NCBI GenBank assembly: GCA_003161835.1
Contig: PMNO01000082.1
Coordinates: 1-9,401 of the forward strand
Reading direction: 5' to 3'
From: Myxococcales bacterium
GTDB taxonomy: Bacteria; Myxococcota_A; Polyangia; Fen-1088
Length of the DNA stretch: 9,401 nt
Part shown: in pieces, positions 1 through 6,156 of the stretch
How the letters are laid out: every line of letters starts with the position of its first letter
How positions within the stretch are numbered: position 1 is the first letter of the stretch
The notes under the pieces: model-generated
What the model saw: the letters and a program-made list of their open reading frames with translations, nothing else
The model's database searches: none
Told to the model about the DNA's origin: nothing
Translations under genes and position numbers: made by a program

Positions 1-1127
1 TGGTAGCTGTTTTGGCCGAGCGCGTTTATGTAGAGCGAATAGCGCGCCACCACCTGGGTGCGGGTCAAGACGTCGCGGCTGAGCTCGGCCCTGAGGTGGC
101 TGCGGTTCTCGTCCTCGATTGTGGCCCGGGATTGTCCCGAAAAGCCCTCTCGAAACGTCGCGCGGTCGGGATACGAGACCAACACCAACTCGGCGCGCAT
201 TGCCAGGAAGATGCCCAGGGGCAACGGCGTCGTGAGGCGCACGGCGCCCACGTGACGCAGCAGGGTTTCGGTGTAGCTGTTGGATCGATTCCACTGAATC
301 GCATAGCCGGCACCGATCAGGACTAGACCCGTGCGGGTGACGTCCAGCCGGCCGGAGAAGAACTGATCCGCATGCGCCGCTTGGTCCGGATCGGGGATCG
401 CTGCGCAACGGCCCGAAGCGCAGCCCGGCTCAGAAACCAACCGGACACCGGCGAACTTTCGAAACTCGACACCAGCCGTGGCCACGGCCTCCCAGTCGGC
501 TCCTCCGTCCGCGGTTTCGCTCGCCCAGCGATATTCCACGGCGAGCGCCGGCGCGCTGAAGTCGTAGGTACGCAGGGGTTTGTACACAAACCAGCGATAT
601 CCGGTTCCGATTCCCAGAGTGCCGGACTGGCCGATCGCACGAACGATGCGGACCGTCGGCGACAGGGAGCGAAAGTCGCGGGCCACACCTGAGAGCTCCC
701 GTTCCGCGGCCGTTCCGGCCTGGATCGCCTCGTACGAGCTGCCGTTGATGGCGATACGCGTGCGCTCGCCGACGGCCAGGCGCCACGTCCCCGAGGTCTC
801 GATTATCCCGACATTTTCGCTGCGCGCACGCGGCTCGGAAAAGGCCTTGGCCGCCCCCAGGACGGAAAAAGCGACATCCTGGGACGCTCCGATGCGATCG
901 GCCGCCGACCATCCCAGGACGGCTCTCCCCAGCGCAGAGGCGACGTGCGGCGGCCCGCCTGGACCGCCGCCTTGGTCTGCCCAATGGACGTTGCTGTCGT
1001 ATTCGGCGCCCAGCTCGCCGTGCAACCTGACTTCATCCGCACGGGCGCCAGCGGCGCACGTGGTTAGGGTCGTCACGACGGTGAACCAGACGTATTCAGG
1101 GGAAAACGCCGGTGGGCGGCGGCGCAT
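1..1127 (-). CDS. Probable outer-membrane beta-barrel protein, C-terminus cut by window edge
   Basis: An open frame of 375 codons runs from ATG at 1127 off the left edge. An in-frame TAG five codons upstream of the ATG supports this start; a GAGG lies only about 3 bases before it, closer than usual. Residues 1-30 form a Sec signal peptide: RRR near the start, a hydrophobic core around 13-25, and a cleavable ARA at 28-30 followed by DEVRL. The rest has alternating polar/hydrophobic stretches with aromatic girdle residues typical of barrel strands, for example 31-45 (GELGAEYDSNV), 170-182, 258-280 and 352-370. Cys235 and Cys241 could form a disulfide in a loop. The last visible stretch (ARYSLYINAL) resembles a closing strand, so little is probably missing. 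The coiled-coil gene lies upstream on the same strand with a 103-base gap, so co-transcription is possible. The barrel fold is inferred from pattern; the cargo or partner is unknown. Confidence 0.7.
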   Translation of the reverse strand, partial: MRRRPPAFSPEYVWFTVVTTLTTCAAGARADEVRLHGELGAEYDSNVHWADQGGGPGGPPHVASALGRAVLGWSAADRIGASQDVAFSVLGAAKAFSEPRARSENVGIIETSGTWRLAVGERTRIAINGSSYEAIQAGTAAERELSGVARDFRSLSPTVRIVRAIGQSGTLGIGTGYRWFVYKPLRTYDFSAPALAVEYRWASETADGGADWEAVATAGVEFRKFAGVRLVSEPGCASGRCAAIPDPDQAAHADQFFSGRLDVTRTGLVLIGAGYAIQWNRSNSYTETLLRHVGAVRLTTPLPLGIFLAMRAELVLVSYPDRATFREGFSGQSRATIEDENRSHLRAELSRDVLTRTQVVARYSLYINALGQNSY

Positions 1128-1147
1128 CGGCCTCGCAGTCTACATCA

Positions 1148-1170
1148 GTGCCGCCGCACACGGCGGTCAC
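1148..1170 (-). promoter_or_regulatory. Strong GC hairpin in the gap upstream of the barrel gene
   Basis: CCGCCG (1151-1156) and CGGCGG (1161-1166) pair perfectly around a CACA loop. GTG (1148-1150) and CAC (1168-1170) extend the stem to 9 bp with one bulged base. No T-tract follows on either strand, so it is not a standard intrinsic terminator. It lies 20 bases before the barrel start codon and after the coiled-coil stop, so it could stabilise mRNA 3' ends or modulate expression between the two cistrons. The role is inferred; chance is possible at this GC content. Confidence 0.35.
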
Positions 1171-1230
1171 CCGGCTTGATTGTCAGCTGATCCATGCGCG
1201 CGCTGAATCCGTCGGTGGGCCGCCTTGTCG

Positions 1231-2298
1231 TCAGTGAGCGGCTTTGGCGCTGTCTCGGAGGGCTTTCGCGTTCGCGGACACCTGGACGGAACGGGCGCGC
1301 AACGCCGCCAGCGCCCACTCCATGGCCGCCAGATTCCCAGCGGGCGAGCCCGCTACCTCGAGGCGCCGAATTTCGGCCAGGGTGGAGGCATCAAGGATCT
1401 CGCGAAACTGGGTGGCGAGAGATCCCGCGCTATCGGCGACGGCGGCGGATGCCATCAGCGACGGCTGCGCCTTGTTTCCGGCACCTACCGTCGCCGAGAT
1501 GGCCGTAATCGAAGGGGGCGCCGCCAGCCCGCCGGCGGGTGCGATGGTCGCGGTTCCTGTTGGCACGCCCGCGCCAGTTCCGACCACCGCCGGGCCCAAC
1601 GTCGGCCCAGCGGTAGTGGGCGGTCCGGTGCCCGCCACTTCGGTCCTGGTCGGGGTGCTCGAAGATTGTGGGTTGGTCCCGGGCGCCGCTGACTTGTCGC
1701 CGGCGCCGAAGACCGCCGCCGGGGCGGCCGCGGATCCGGTGGTGGCGAGTCGCCGTTTGGCCTGCTCCAAGGGCGAAAATGGATCGCGCTCCAACTGGCC
1801 TGCATGCCGCCGCAGCTCGTTGCGCGCGCGCAGGTCCGTCACCCGTCCAGCCAGGGTATCCGCTTGACGCGCCAGTCGACGGGCCTGGTCGGCCAGGATG
1901 TCAGCCTTGGCTTCCAGGACGGCGCGATCGTCCGATGGCTTGGCCTCCGGGCCCGACGCCCACGCCCTCGGGGTCTCGAGCGGCCCTGGCTGTGGGGGAG
2001 CGACCACGGGCCACCTTGCGTCAATCTCGGTAAGGCGGCGCGCCAGCGCCTCGGCGTCCGCCATGCGGCTCCGGAGACGATAATCGTCGCGCAACCCGCG
2101 GTTGTCTCGCTTGAGGGCGTCAATCTCGGCGTTCAATCGATCGAGCTCAATGCGGAGGCGCTGCCTTTCGGCCACCACCTTGGAAGATCGTGCGGACGAC
2201 CCTCCGATCTTGAACTCAGCCTTGGACTGAGCGCGGACGGACCCCGACAAGCTCGTGAGCGCGGCCAGTAGAATCCATCCTAGGGCGAAGCGGGGCAT
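1231..2298 (-). CDS. Secreted coiled-coil protein with Pro/Ala/Thr/Gly-rich linker, function unknown
   Basis: The product is 355 residues from ATG at 2298. A TTG three codons upstream (2307) is an alternative; AAGGA lies 12 bases before the ATG but only 3 before the TTG, so the start is not settled. Residues 1-23 are a signal peptide with a hydrophobic core at 6-17 and likely cleavage after VRA. Two charged heptad-like regions follow: about 40-95, rich in Arg/Leu/Glu (ELDRLNAEIDALKRDNRGLR), and about 125-185. Residues 186-265 are low-complexity Ala/Pro/Thr/Gly, and 293-350 form another Ala/Leu/Arg-rich helical segment. I recognise no catalytic motif. A periplasmic structural or adaptor role is plausible; the barrel gene downstream on the same strand could be its outer-membrane partner, but that is inference from proximity only. 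The gene is divergent from the lipoprotein gene at 2487. Confidence 0.75.
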   Translation of the reverse strand: MPRFALGWILLAALTSLSGSVRAQSKAEFKIGGSSARSSKVVAERQRLRIELDRLNAEIDALKRDNRGLRDDYRLRSRMADAEALARRLTEIDARWPVVAPPQPGPLETPRAWASGPEAKPSDDRAVLEAKADILADQARRLARQADTLAGRVTDLRARNELRRHAGQLERDPFSPLEQAKRRLATTGSAAAPAAVFGAGDKSAAPGTNPQSSSTPTRTEVAGTGPPTTAGPTLGPAVVGTGAGVPTGTATIAPAGGLAAPPSITAISATVGAGNKAQPSLMASAAVADSAGSLATQFREILDASTLAEIRRLEVAGSPAGNLAAMEWALAALRARSVQVSANAKALRDSAKAAH

Positions 2299-2486
2299 GT
2301 GCTGCAACTGTCCTTCAGCGAGAAGGTCAAAGCAACGGCCGTACCATTCCCGTCAAGGGCCTTCGTCGCGAGGCGATACCGCACCGGCGCAAGATCGCTG
2401 GACGAAACCTGGCGGATGTCTCAGTTTTCTGACAAGACCGCCGAGAAACCATTGCGCCGTCGAAGCGTGTTTGAGGGGCTCACAGT

Positions 2487-3107
2487 ATGCTGAACATACG
2501 TACGGTTTCCAGATGGTTCGGAATCACTTTCTTGTCGGTGTGGGGGGCTCTGTGGGGGTGCGCCTCGGCTCCAAGCGCACCGTCCGCCCCGGCGATCCGG
2601 GCTCGCTTGGCCTCGGATTTCTACCCCTTGGATGCAGGTTGGAAATGGGCGTATGACCTGGAACGGCAGGGCGAGCACATGCTCGCCGTGTATGCGGTCC
2701 TGGAACGGACCCCGGAAGCCGCGATCGTCCAAGCCGGAGATGAGCGCATCGAGTACGCCGTGACCGCGCAGGGGGTGGCGCAAAAGGAGGGCGTGATCGT
2801 GGGGGATTTCGTGCTGAAGAATCCCATCGCGCTCGGCGCCGAATGGAACGTCTTCGCGGGCAAGGCGAGAATCACGTCGGTCACGGAAAGAGTCAGCGGT
2901 CCGTCGGGCGAATACCAGGCCTGCGTCGTGGTGGAGACCTTGCGATCGGATCCGGTACGCCTGTCTCGGACCACGTATGCGCCCGGTATCGGTCCGGTCG
3001 CGATCGAGGTGCAGGTTCAGGCGCAGGGCCGATTCGTTACCACCCTGCGGGCCAGCCTGCGGGGCACAACCAAACCAGGGCAGGATCCGCTGGCCAGCGC
3101 GCCCTGA
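2487..3107 (+). CDS. Putative lipoprotein of about 200 residues, function unknown
   Basis: The product is 206 residues. GAGGGG ends 8 bases before the ATG, a good ribosome binding site. Residues 1-24 are hydrophobic with Arg5 and Arg9, ending in ALWG-Cys25; this resembles a lipobox, though Trp at -2 is unusual, so lipidation is likely but not certain. A short Ala/Ser/Pro linker (26-38) precedes a domain starting DFYPLDAGWKWAYDLE (44-59). That YPL-G-W-Y opening, with a late TYAPGIGPV motif (163-171), recalls small beta-rich lipoproteins of unknown function common in myxobacteria and relatives. The body looks mostly beta-strand. The 188-base gap to the divergent coiled-coil gene contains a small TCAG-TTTT-CTGA inverted repeat at 2421-2432, but I could not identify a convincing promoter. 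The gene is convergent with the sensor gene, 21 bases away. Confidence 0.75.
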   Translation: MLNIRTVSRWFGITFLSVWGALWGCASAPSAPSAPAIRARLASDFYPLDAGWKWAYDLERQGEHMLAVYAVLERTPEAAIVQAGDERIEYAVTAQGVAQKEGVIVGDFVLKNPIALGAEWNVFAGKARITSVTERVSGPSGEYQACVVVETLRSDPVRLSRTTYAPGIGPVAIEVQVQAQGRFVTTLRASLRGTTKPGQDPLASAP

Positions 3108-3109
3108 AC

Positions 3110-3130
3110 AGCGCGAACCGGCCTCGCGCT
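3110..3130. terminator. Hairpin at convergent 3' ends, possible bidirectional terminator
   Basis: AGCGCGA (3110-3116) and TCGCGCT (3124-3130) are perfect reverse complements around a 7-base loop. The element starts three bases after the lipoprotein stop (3105-3107) and overlaps the sensor-gene stop (3129-3131), so it would form in both converging transcripts. There is no T-tract on either side, so it may act as a 3'-end stabiliser or a weak terminator rather than a textbook intrinsic one. Confidence 0.45.
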
Positions 3131-4769
3131 ACTTGACCGGAGTCGCGCGCAACGAGGCCTTTCCGTCTTTTACGTAGACGGAGAAACGCACCGTGCGGCA
3201 GACGTGTTTGGTCATTAGAGCCGAGCGGTTTTCCTCCAGCCGTTGGCGAAACCTTTCCAGGGTCAGACCCGCGGCTGATTCGCCGCACTGCTGTTTGGCG
3301 GCCAGAAACTGAAGATAGACTTCCTGCACGTGATGATCTTCGTCAATCGGCTCGGGCTCTTCACTGGGCGCGAGCCCGAAGATTGACGCCGGGGCTGGGG
3401 GAATCGAAGGCGTTTTGGGTGGCGGTCGCGATGCGGTCGGAAAGGCGGGCGGCACGAACGCGGCGGGTGGGGGCGGAGCAAACGCCGGAGCGGGTGGGGG
3501 GGAAAACGCCACCGCCGCTGGCGGTGCCGCGAAGGGGCTGAGCGACGGAGCGGTGAACAGGCCACCGGTCGCGAATGCGCTGCCGGCCACGGGGGCGTCT
3601 CCATGCACGGCGGCGGACGAGGTCCCGGCGGCAATCGCTCCCGAGAACGACGTTGCCATGGCGTGGTGTTCGATCGCAGCGTTGATGTCCCGCGCGATAC
3701 CTCCGAAGCCGCCGCCATACCGCGCGTCGTTCATTTTCGTGGCCTCTCCACGGGCCAACGTCCGCAGCTCCCTCCGCATACGGGCGATGGGCGCTTCGAC
3801 TTCGAGGCGCTGGAGCAGAAGGCCAATCGCGATTGCGGCCAGGATCGAGGCCACCAGGGAAATCCAGGGGAAGGTGTCCCACTTGAGATCGCGTGCAGAG
3901 GTGTTCACCAGCAGCGACGTGAGATCGGCCTTTGCCGGCTTCTTGCCGATGAGGACGTAGTAACCCTGCTGTTGCGATGCCTGACCTGGGAACGCGGCCG
4001 CCACCGCCAGATATGTGTCCGCGCCGATGTCGAGGGGAATCGCGGGCGTGCGCTTGACGTCGGCGATCTCAGCCTTGTGCTGGGCGACGAGGCCGGGCAG
4101 GACCCCCAACGCCGCTGGGTCCAAGGTTGACGCGACGACCTTGCCGCGCAGCAACAGCGCGACGTCCATGTCCAGGTTCCTTTTCAGACGCTCGGCGAAT
4201 TGGGGACCGGTCTCCGCGCCGATGATCAAAGCGCCGACGATCCGGTCGCGATTCTTGGACAGCACGGGGGCTCCCGCCACCCGCACGAGATGTCCTCCCG
4301 CGCCCCACACGTCGTCCGACAGGTATCCGCGCAAGGCGTCCGCGATCACCTCGGCGCCGCCAATATTCTCGCCGTACTCCTTTTCGTCCTCGCCGACCCG
4401 CCCCACCACGCGACCGTTTCCGTCGATGGCGGCGATGGTCGCGATCCCCGCGGTGGACAGATCGGGGAGCAACGATCGGATGCGACTTTGAACCGTCTTG
4501 TGCTGCACACCAATCTCGCCCGCGCCGTGCGAGGCACTGTCCAATGCCTCTGAGAGGATGGCGTCACGGCCCAGCTTGGCGACGCGATCGATCCATTTGT
4601 GGGCATCGACCTTGAGCAGCTGTTCGGCGGCGTACTGGGCGCGATCCAGGCGCTGCCCTTCCAGCTCCTCGAGCTTCTGAGCCATGGGCCGGGGCGCGGT
4701 CAGAGCGATGGAAAGCGCGACGCCCGCGGCGACGGCGACCAGGATGAACCAGATCTTGGAAAGAAACAT
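3129..4769 (-). CDS. Two-pass membrane sensor-like protein with MXAN_5187-type C-terminal domain
   Basis: The product is 546 residues; AGG lies a few bases before ATG 4769. TM helix 1 is about 6-24 and TM helix 2 about 301-320. The roughly 275 residues between them are predicted periplasmic and resemble a Cache-type sensor: ATIAAIDGNGRVVGRVG (110-126), then GALIIGAETG (179-188) and MDVALLLRGKVVAS (201-214). Residues 321-370 look HAMP-like (EAPIARMRRELRTLARGE, then GGIARDINAAIEHH). A Pro/Ala-rich linker (about 410-465, several PPP runs) leads to a compact final domain (480-546) with QQCGE, LTLERFRQRLEENR and RFSVYVKDGKASLRATP, which I recognise as the MXAN_5187-type C-terminal domain; Cys495 and Cys524 lie in it. 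No kinase, cyclase or chemotaxis output domain is present. The gene follows the cupredoxin-like gene by 27 bases, so the two are probably co-transcribed. Ligand and output are unknown. Confidence 0.8.
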   Translation of the reverse strand: MFLSKIWFILVAVAAGVALSIALTAPRPMAQKLEELEGQRLDRAQYAAEQLLKVDAHKWIDRVAKLGRDAILSEALDSASHGAGEIGVQHKTVQSRIRSLLPDLSTAGIATIAAIDGNGRVVGRVGEDEKEYGENIGGAEVIADALRGYLSDDVWGAGGHLVRVAGAPVLSKNRDRIVGALIIGAETGPQFAERLKRNLDMDVALLLRGKVVASTLDPAALGVLPGLVAQHKAEIADVKRTPAIPLDIGADTYLAVAAAFPGQASQQQGYYVLIGKKPAKADLTSLLVNTSARDLKWDTFPWISLVASILAAIAIGLLLQRLEVEAPIARMRRELRTLARGEATKMNDARYGGGFGGIARDINAAIEHHAMATSFSGAIAAGTSSAAVHGDAPVAGSAFATGGLFTAPSLSPFAAPPAAVAFSPPPAPAFAPPPPAAFVPPAFPTASRPPPKTPSIPPAPASIFGLAPSEEPEPIDEDHHVQEVYLQFLAAKQQCGESAAGLTLERFRQRLEENRSALMTKHVCRTVRFSVYVKDGKASLRATPVK

Positions 4770-4796
4770 TGAACCTACCGTCTCTTGCTCTTCGGT

Positions 4797-5576
4797 CTAT
4801 TCGGTCGAGCCTTTGGTTTCAGGATCCTTGGCCTCGGAATTCGACGAATCGGATTCCTTGGAGTCCACATCTTTCGCGTCCGGTTCCTTGGCGTTCCGCG
4901 CCGCCTCCACGCGCACCGTCAGATCCTGCTTGCCGGTCGTGTCAATCGGTTCCTCGTGGACCCATCGCCCCATCGACCACACCTTCAGGGTTGCCTTGCC
5001 GTCGGGCACGCCGCTCGGCATCTGAAAGCCGCCGCGATCGTCGACCAGCGCGTAGTACGGGGAATCGACCACAATCACGGAGATCGTCAAGTGTGGATAT
5101 TCCGAACAGCGCACGAGATAGCCGCCCGGTGCCCCGAACTTCTGATGACGAAATGTTCCGGGGTTCAACCGCTCGATCGGCATCATCGAACTGTCCGCCG
5201 GCGTCGAAAGTTCGTGGGTGATCTTTCCAATGTTCTTGAATTCGACGACAGAGCCCGGCCCCACCACGACCACCCGCGGCTGCGCGTCAAGACCGGCGAT
5301 TTCGACTGTCACGGTTTTCGGCGGGGGGGCGTGGATGCCGCTGATACCGTCCAGCACGACCACGGTGCCGGACCTTCCAGAACTCGGCCGGACAGGAACA
5401 TTGCCATTTTCGAGTCGCCAGTATCCTTGATTGAGGCGGGTGGCTCGGGCGACATCCGGCAGGTGCACGGTCCCCTTCACGGTGCCGGCCACGGCGCGAG
5501 GGCCCGTCCACAAACCAACAATTGCGAACAGGAGGGCGGGGGCCGACAGCGTCCGGATGAACCTGGGAATCTTCAT
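4797..5576 (-). CDS. Secreted cupredoxin-like protein with altered copper-site residues
   Basis: From ATG 5576 the product is 259 residues; GTG at 5588 would add four. Neither has a clear ribosome binding site; the ATG gives a cleaner signal peptide (KIPRFIR, hydrophobic 11-23, cleavage near AVA at 28-30). Residues 85-170 match the plastocyanin-like core found in methylamine-utilisation-type proteins: VVVVGPGSVVEFKNIGKITHEL places the first ligand His at 121, and VRCSEYPHLTISVIVV places the ligand Cys at 157. In the usual CxxHPxM loop the second His and axial Met are expected at 160 and 163; here they are Tyr160 and Leu163, with His162 between. Residues 171-225 (DDRGGFQMPSGVPDGKATLKVW) resemble a carboxypeptidase-regulatory-like beta-sandwich strand set. 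The tail (227-259) is an acidic Lys/Asp/Ser/Glu low-complexity stretch. Copper binding is therefore doubtful. It is the first gene of a likely two-gene unit with the membrane sensor-like gene. Confidence 0.8.
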   Translation of the reverse strand: MKIPRFIRTLSAPALLFAIVGLWTGPRAVAGTVKGTVHLPDVARATRLNQGYWRLENGNVPVRPSSGRSGTVVVLDGISGIHAPPPKTVTVEIAGLDAQPRVVVVGPGSVVEFKNIGKITHELSTPADSSMMPIERLNPGTFRHQKFGAPGGYLVRCSEYPHLTISVIVVDSPYYALVDDRGGFQMPSGVPDGKATLKVWSMGRWVHEEPIDTTGKQDLTVRVEAARNAKEPDAKDVDSKESDSSNSEAKDPETKGSTE

Positions 5577-5586
5577 CGGGGATGGC

Positions 5587-5616
5587 ACGGTAACTTGACG
5601 GTTCGGAGCCTGTCAA
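5587..5616 (-). promoter_or_regulatory. Candidate sigma-70-type promoter for the cupredoxin/sensor unit
   Basis: On the minus strand TTGACA (5616-5611) is a perfect -35 hexamer. Eighteen bases later TACCGT (5592-5587) keeps the T, A and final T of a -10 hexamer. Transcription would begin near 5580, only a few bases before ATG 5576, giving an almost leaderless mRNA and excluding the GTG at 5588. That would fit the missing ribosome binding site. The -10 match is only 3 of 6, so this is tentative. Confidence 0.3.
5595..5616. repeat. Inverted repeat TTGAC-N12-GTCAA between divergent genes
   Basis: TTGAC at 5595-5599 and GTCAA at 5612-5616 are perfect inverted copies separated by 12 bases, in the 107-base gap between the cupredoxin-like gene and queF. 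Because TTGAC is also the -35 core, the pair can be read as two face-to-face -35 elements (TTGACG on plus, TTGACA on minus) or as an operator. The plus-strand copy has no good -10 at normal spacing. Confidence 0.35.
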
Positions 5617-5683
5617 ACCTGAGAACGGTCGGCGGAACCGTGCGCTTTGTGCGGCCAGCGTCTATGCTGCGCCGCCAACCAAA

Positions 5684-6058
5684 ATGACGACCACCCCCAC
5701 GAAACACCTGGACACCTTCGCCAATCCCAAACCGGAACGCGACTACGTGATCCGATTCGACTGCCCGGAGTTCACGTGCCTGTGCCCCAAGACCGGCCAG
5801 CCCGATTTCGCGGTGATTCAGGTGGAATACGTTCCCGACCGCTTGTGCGTGGAGCTGAAGTCCTGGAAATTGTATCTATGGTCCTACCGCGACCAGGGTG
5901 TATTTCACGAAGCGGTGACCAACAAGATCTTGGACGATCTGGTGGCCGCCGTCGCACCGCGCCGCATGCGCGTACAAGCGGTGTTCAACGTGCGGGGGGG
6001 AATCACGACCACGGTGGTCGTTGAGCACGGTGTCTCTGACGTTCGGGCCACGCCTTAG
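5684..6058 (+). CDS. queF: NADPH-dependent 7-cyano-7-deazaguanine (preQ0) reductase, QueF
   Basis: The 124-residue product is the length of the short, single-domain QueF class (YkvM type). This cytoplasmic enzyme reduces the nitrile of preQ0 to the amine of preQ1 in queuosine tRNA-modification biosynthesis. The family signature is intact: [16 protein letters not shown] (27-42) carries the catalytic Cys34, which forms the thioimide with substrate, and the conserved Asp41; the QueF motif [16 protein letters not shown] is at 57-72; FHE (74-76) supplies the substrate-contacting His75 and Glu76. The ATG at 5684 is the only sensible start: the in-frame sequence upstream holds no nearby start codon. 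There is no evident ribosome binding site; a seven-codon frame (5664-5687) ends in a TGA overlapping this ATG. I saw no preQ1 riboswitch in the short leader. No other queuosine genes are in the window. It is convergent with the HEAT lipoprotein gene. Confidence 0.96.
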   Translation: MTTTPTKHLDTFANPKPERDYVIRFDCPEFTCLCPKTGQPDFAVIQVEYVPDRLCVELKSWKLYLWSYRDQGVFHEAVTNKILDDLVAAVAPRRMRVQAVFNVRGGITTTVVVEHGVSDVRATP

Positions 6059-6093
6059 CCACGGCGCGCGCCGGTCCGTTCGGCGCTGGGGCG

Positions 6094-6156
6094 CTATTTC
6101 TTCTTCTTGCCCTTGGTCTTTCCGCCGGCCGGCTTGGAGCCTTTCTTTTTTCCCTA
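6094..6156 (-). other. In-frame Lys-rich tail beyond the HEAT lipoprotein amber stop
   Basis: After the TAG at 6156-6154 the same frame stays open for 19 codons (6153-6097), encoding GKKKGSKPAGGKTKGKKKK, then reaches a second TAG at 6096-6094. Ten of 19 residues are Lys, and 14 of 19 codons end in G or C, as in coding sequence here. Basic Lys-rich tails are common on myxobacterial proteins, so this looks like the original C-terminus cut off by a nonsense change, a readthrough extension, or a sequencing error at the first TAG. Confidence 0.5.
6131..6151 (+). terminator. Possible weak intrinsic terminator after queF
   Basis: GGCT (6131-6134) and AGCC (6138-6141) form a 4-bp stem with a 3-base loop, followed by TTTCTTTTTT (6142-6151). 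It lies 72 bases after the queF stop. The stem is short, and the T-run is also the complement of Lys codons in the opposite-strand tail, so it may be coincidental. Confidence 0.3.

Noticed and set aside
430..984. 184-codon minus-strand open frame, plus several 100-200-codon frames in 1-1127
   Set aside because: The alternative frame from 1127 is open across the whole region and has a signal peptide and barrel-like strands; the others are Arg-rich shadows.
1560..1740. Low-complexity stretch, considered as a repeat array
   Set aside because: It corresponds to the Ala/Pro/Thr/Gly linker of the coiled-coil protein, with no fixed repeat unit.
1225..2271. Plus-strand open frames of 155-207 codons
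   Set aside because: Antisense shadows of the coiled-coil gene, with no family resemblance.
3415..3540. GC-rich repetitive stretch, considered as a DNA repeat
   Set aside because: It encodes the Pro/Ala linker of the sensor-like protein; repetition comes from Pro and Ala codons and has no regular period.
5617..5683. Possible preQ1 riboswitch before queF
   Set aside because: No sequence resembling the compact preQ1-I hairpin with A-rich tail, nor space for larger classes, is visible in the leader.
4785..5687. 300-codon plus-strand open frame
   Set aside because: It is antisense to the cupredoxin-like gene and runs through the intergenic region; composition is rich in Arg/His/Gly with no recognisable domain.
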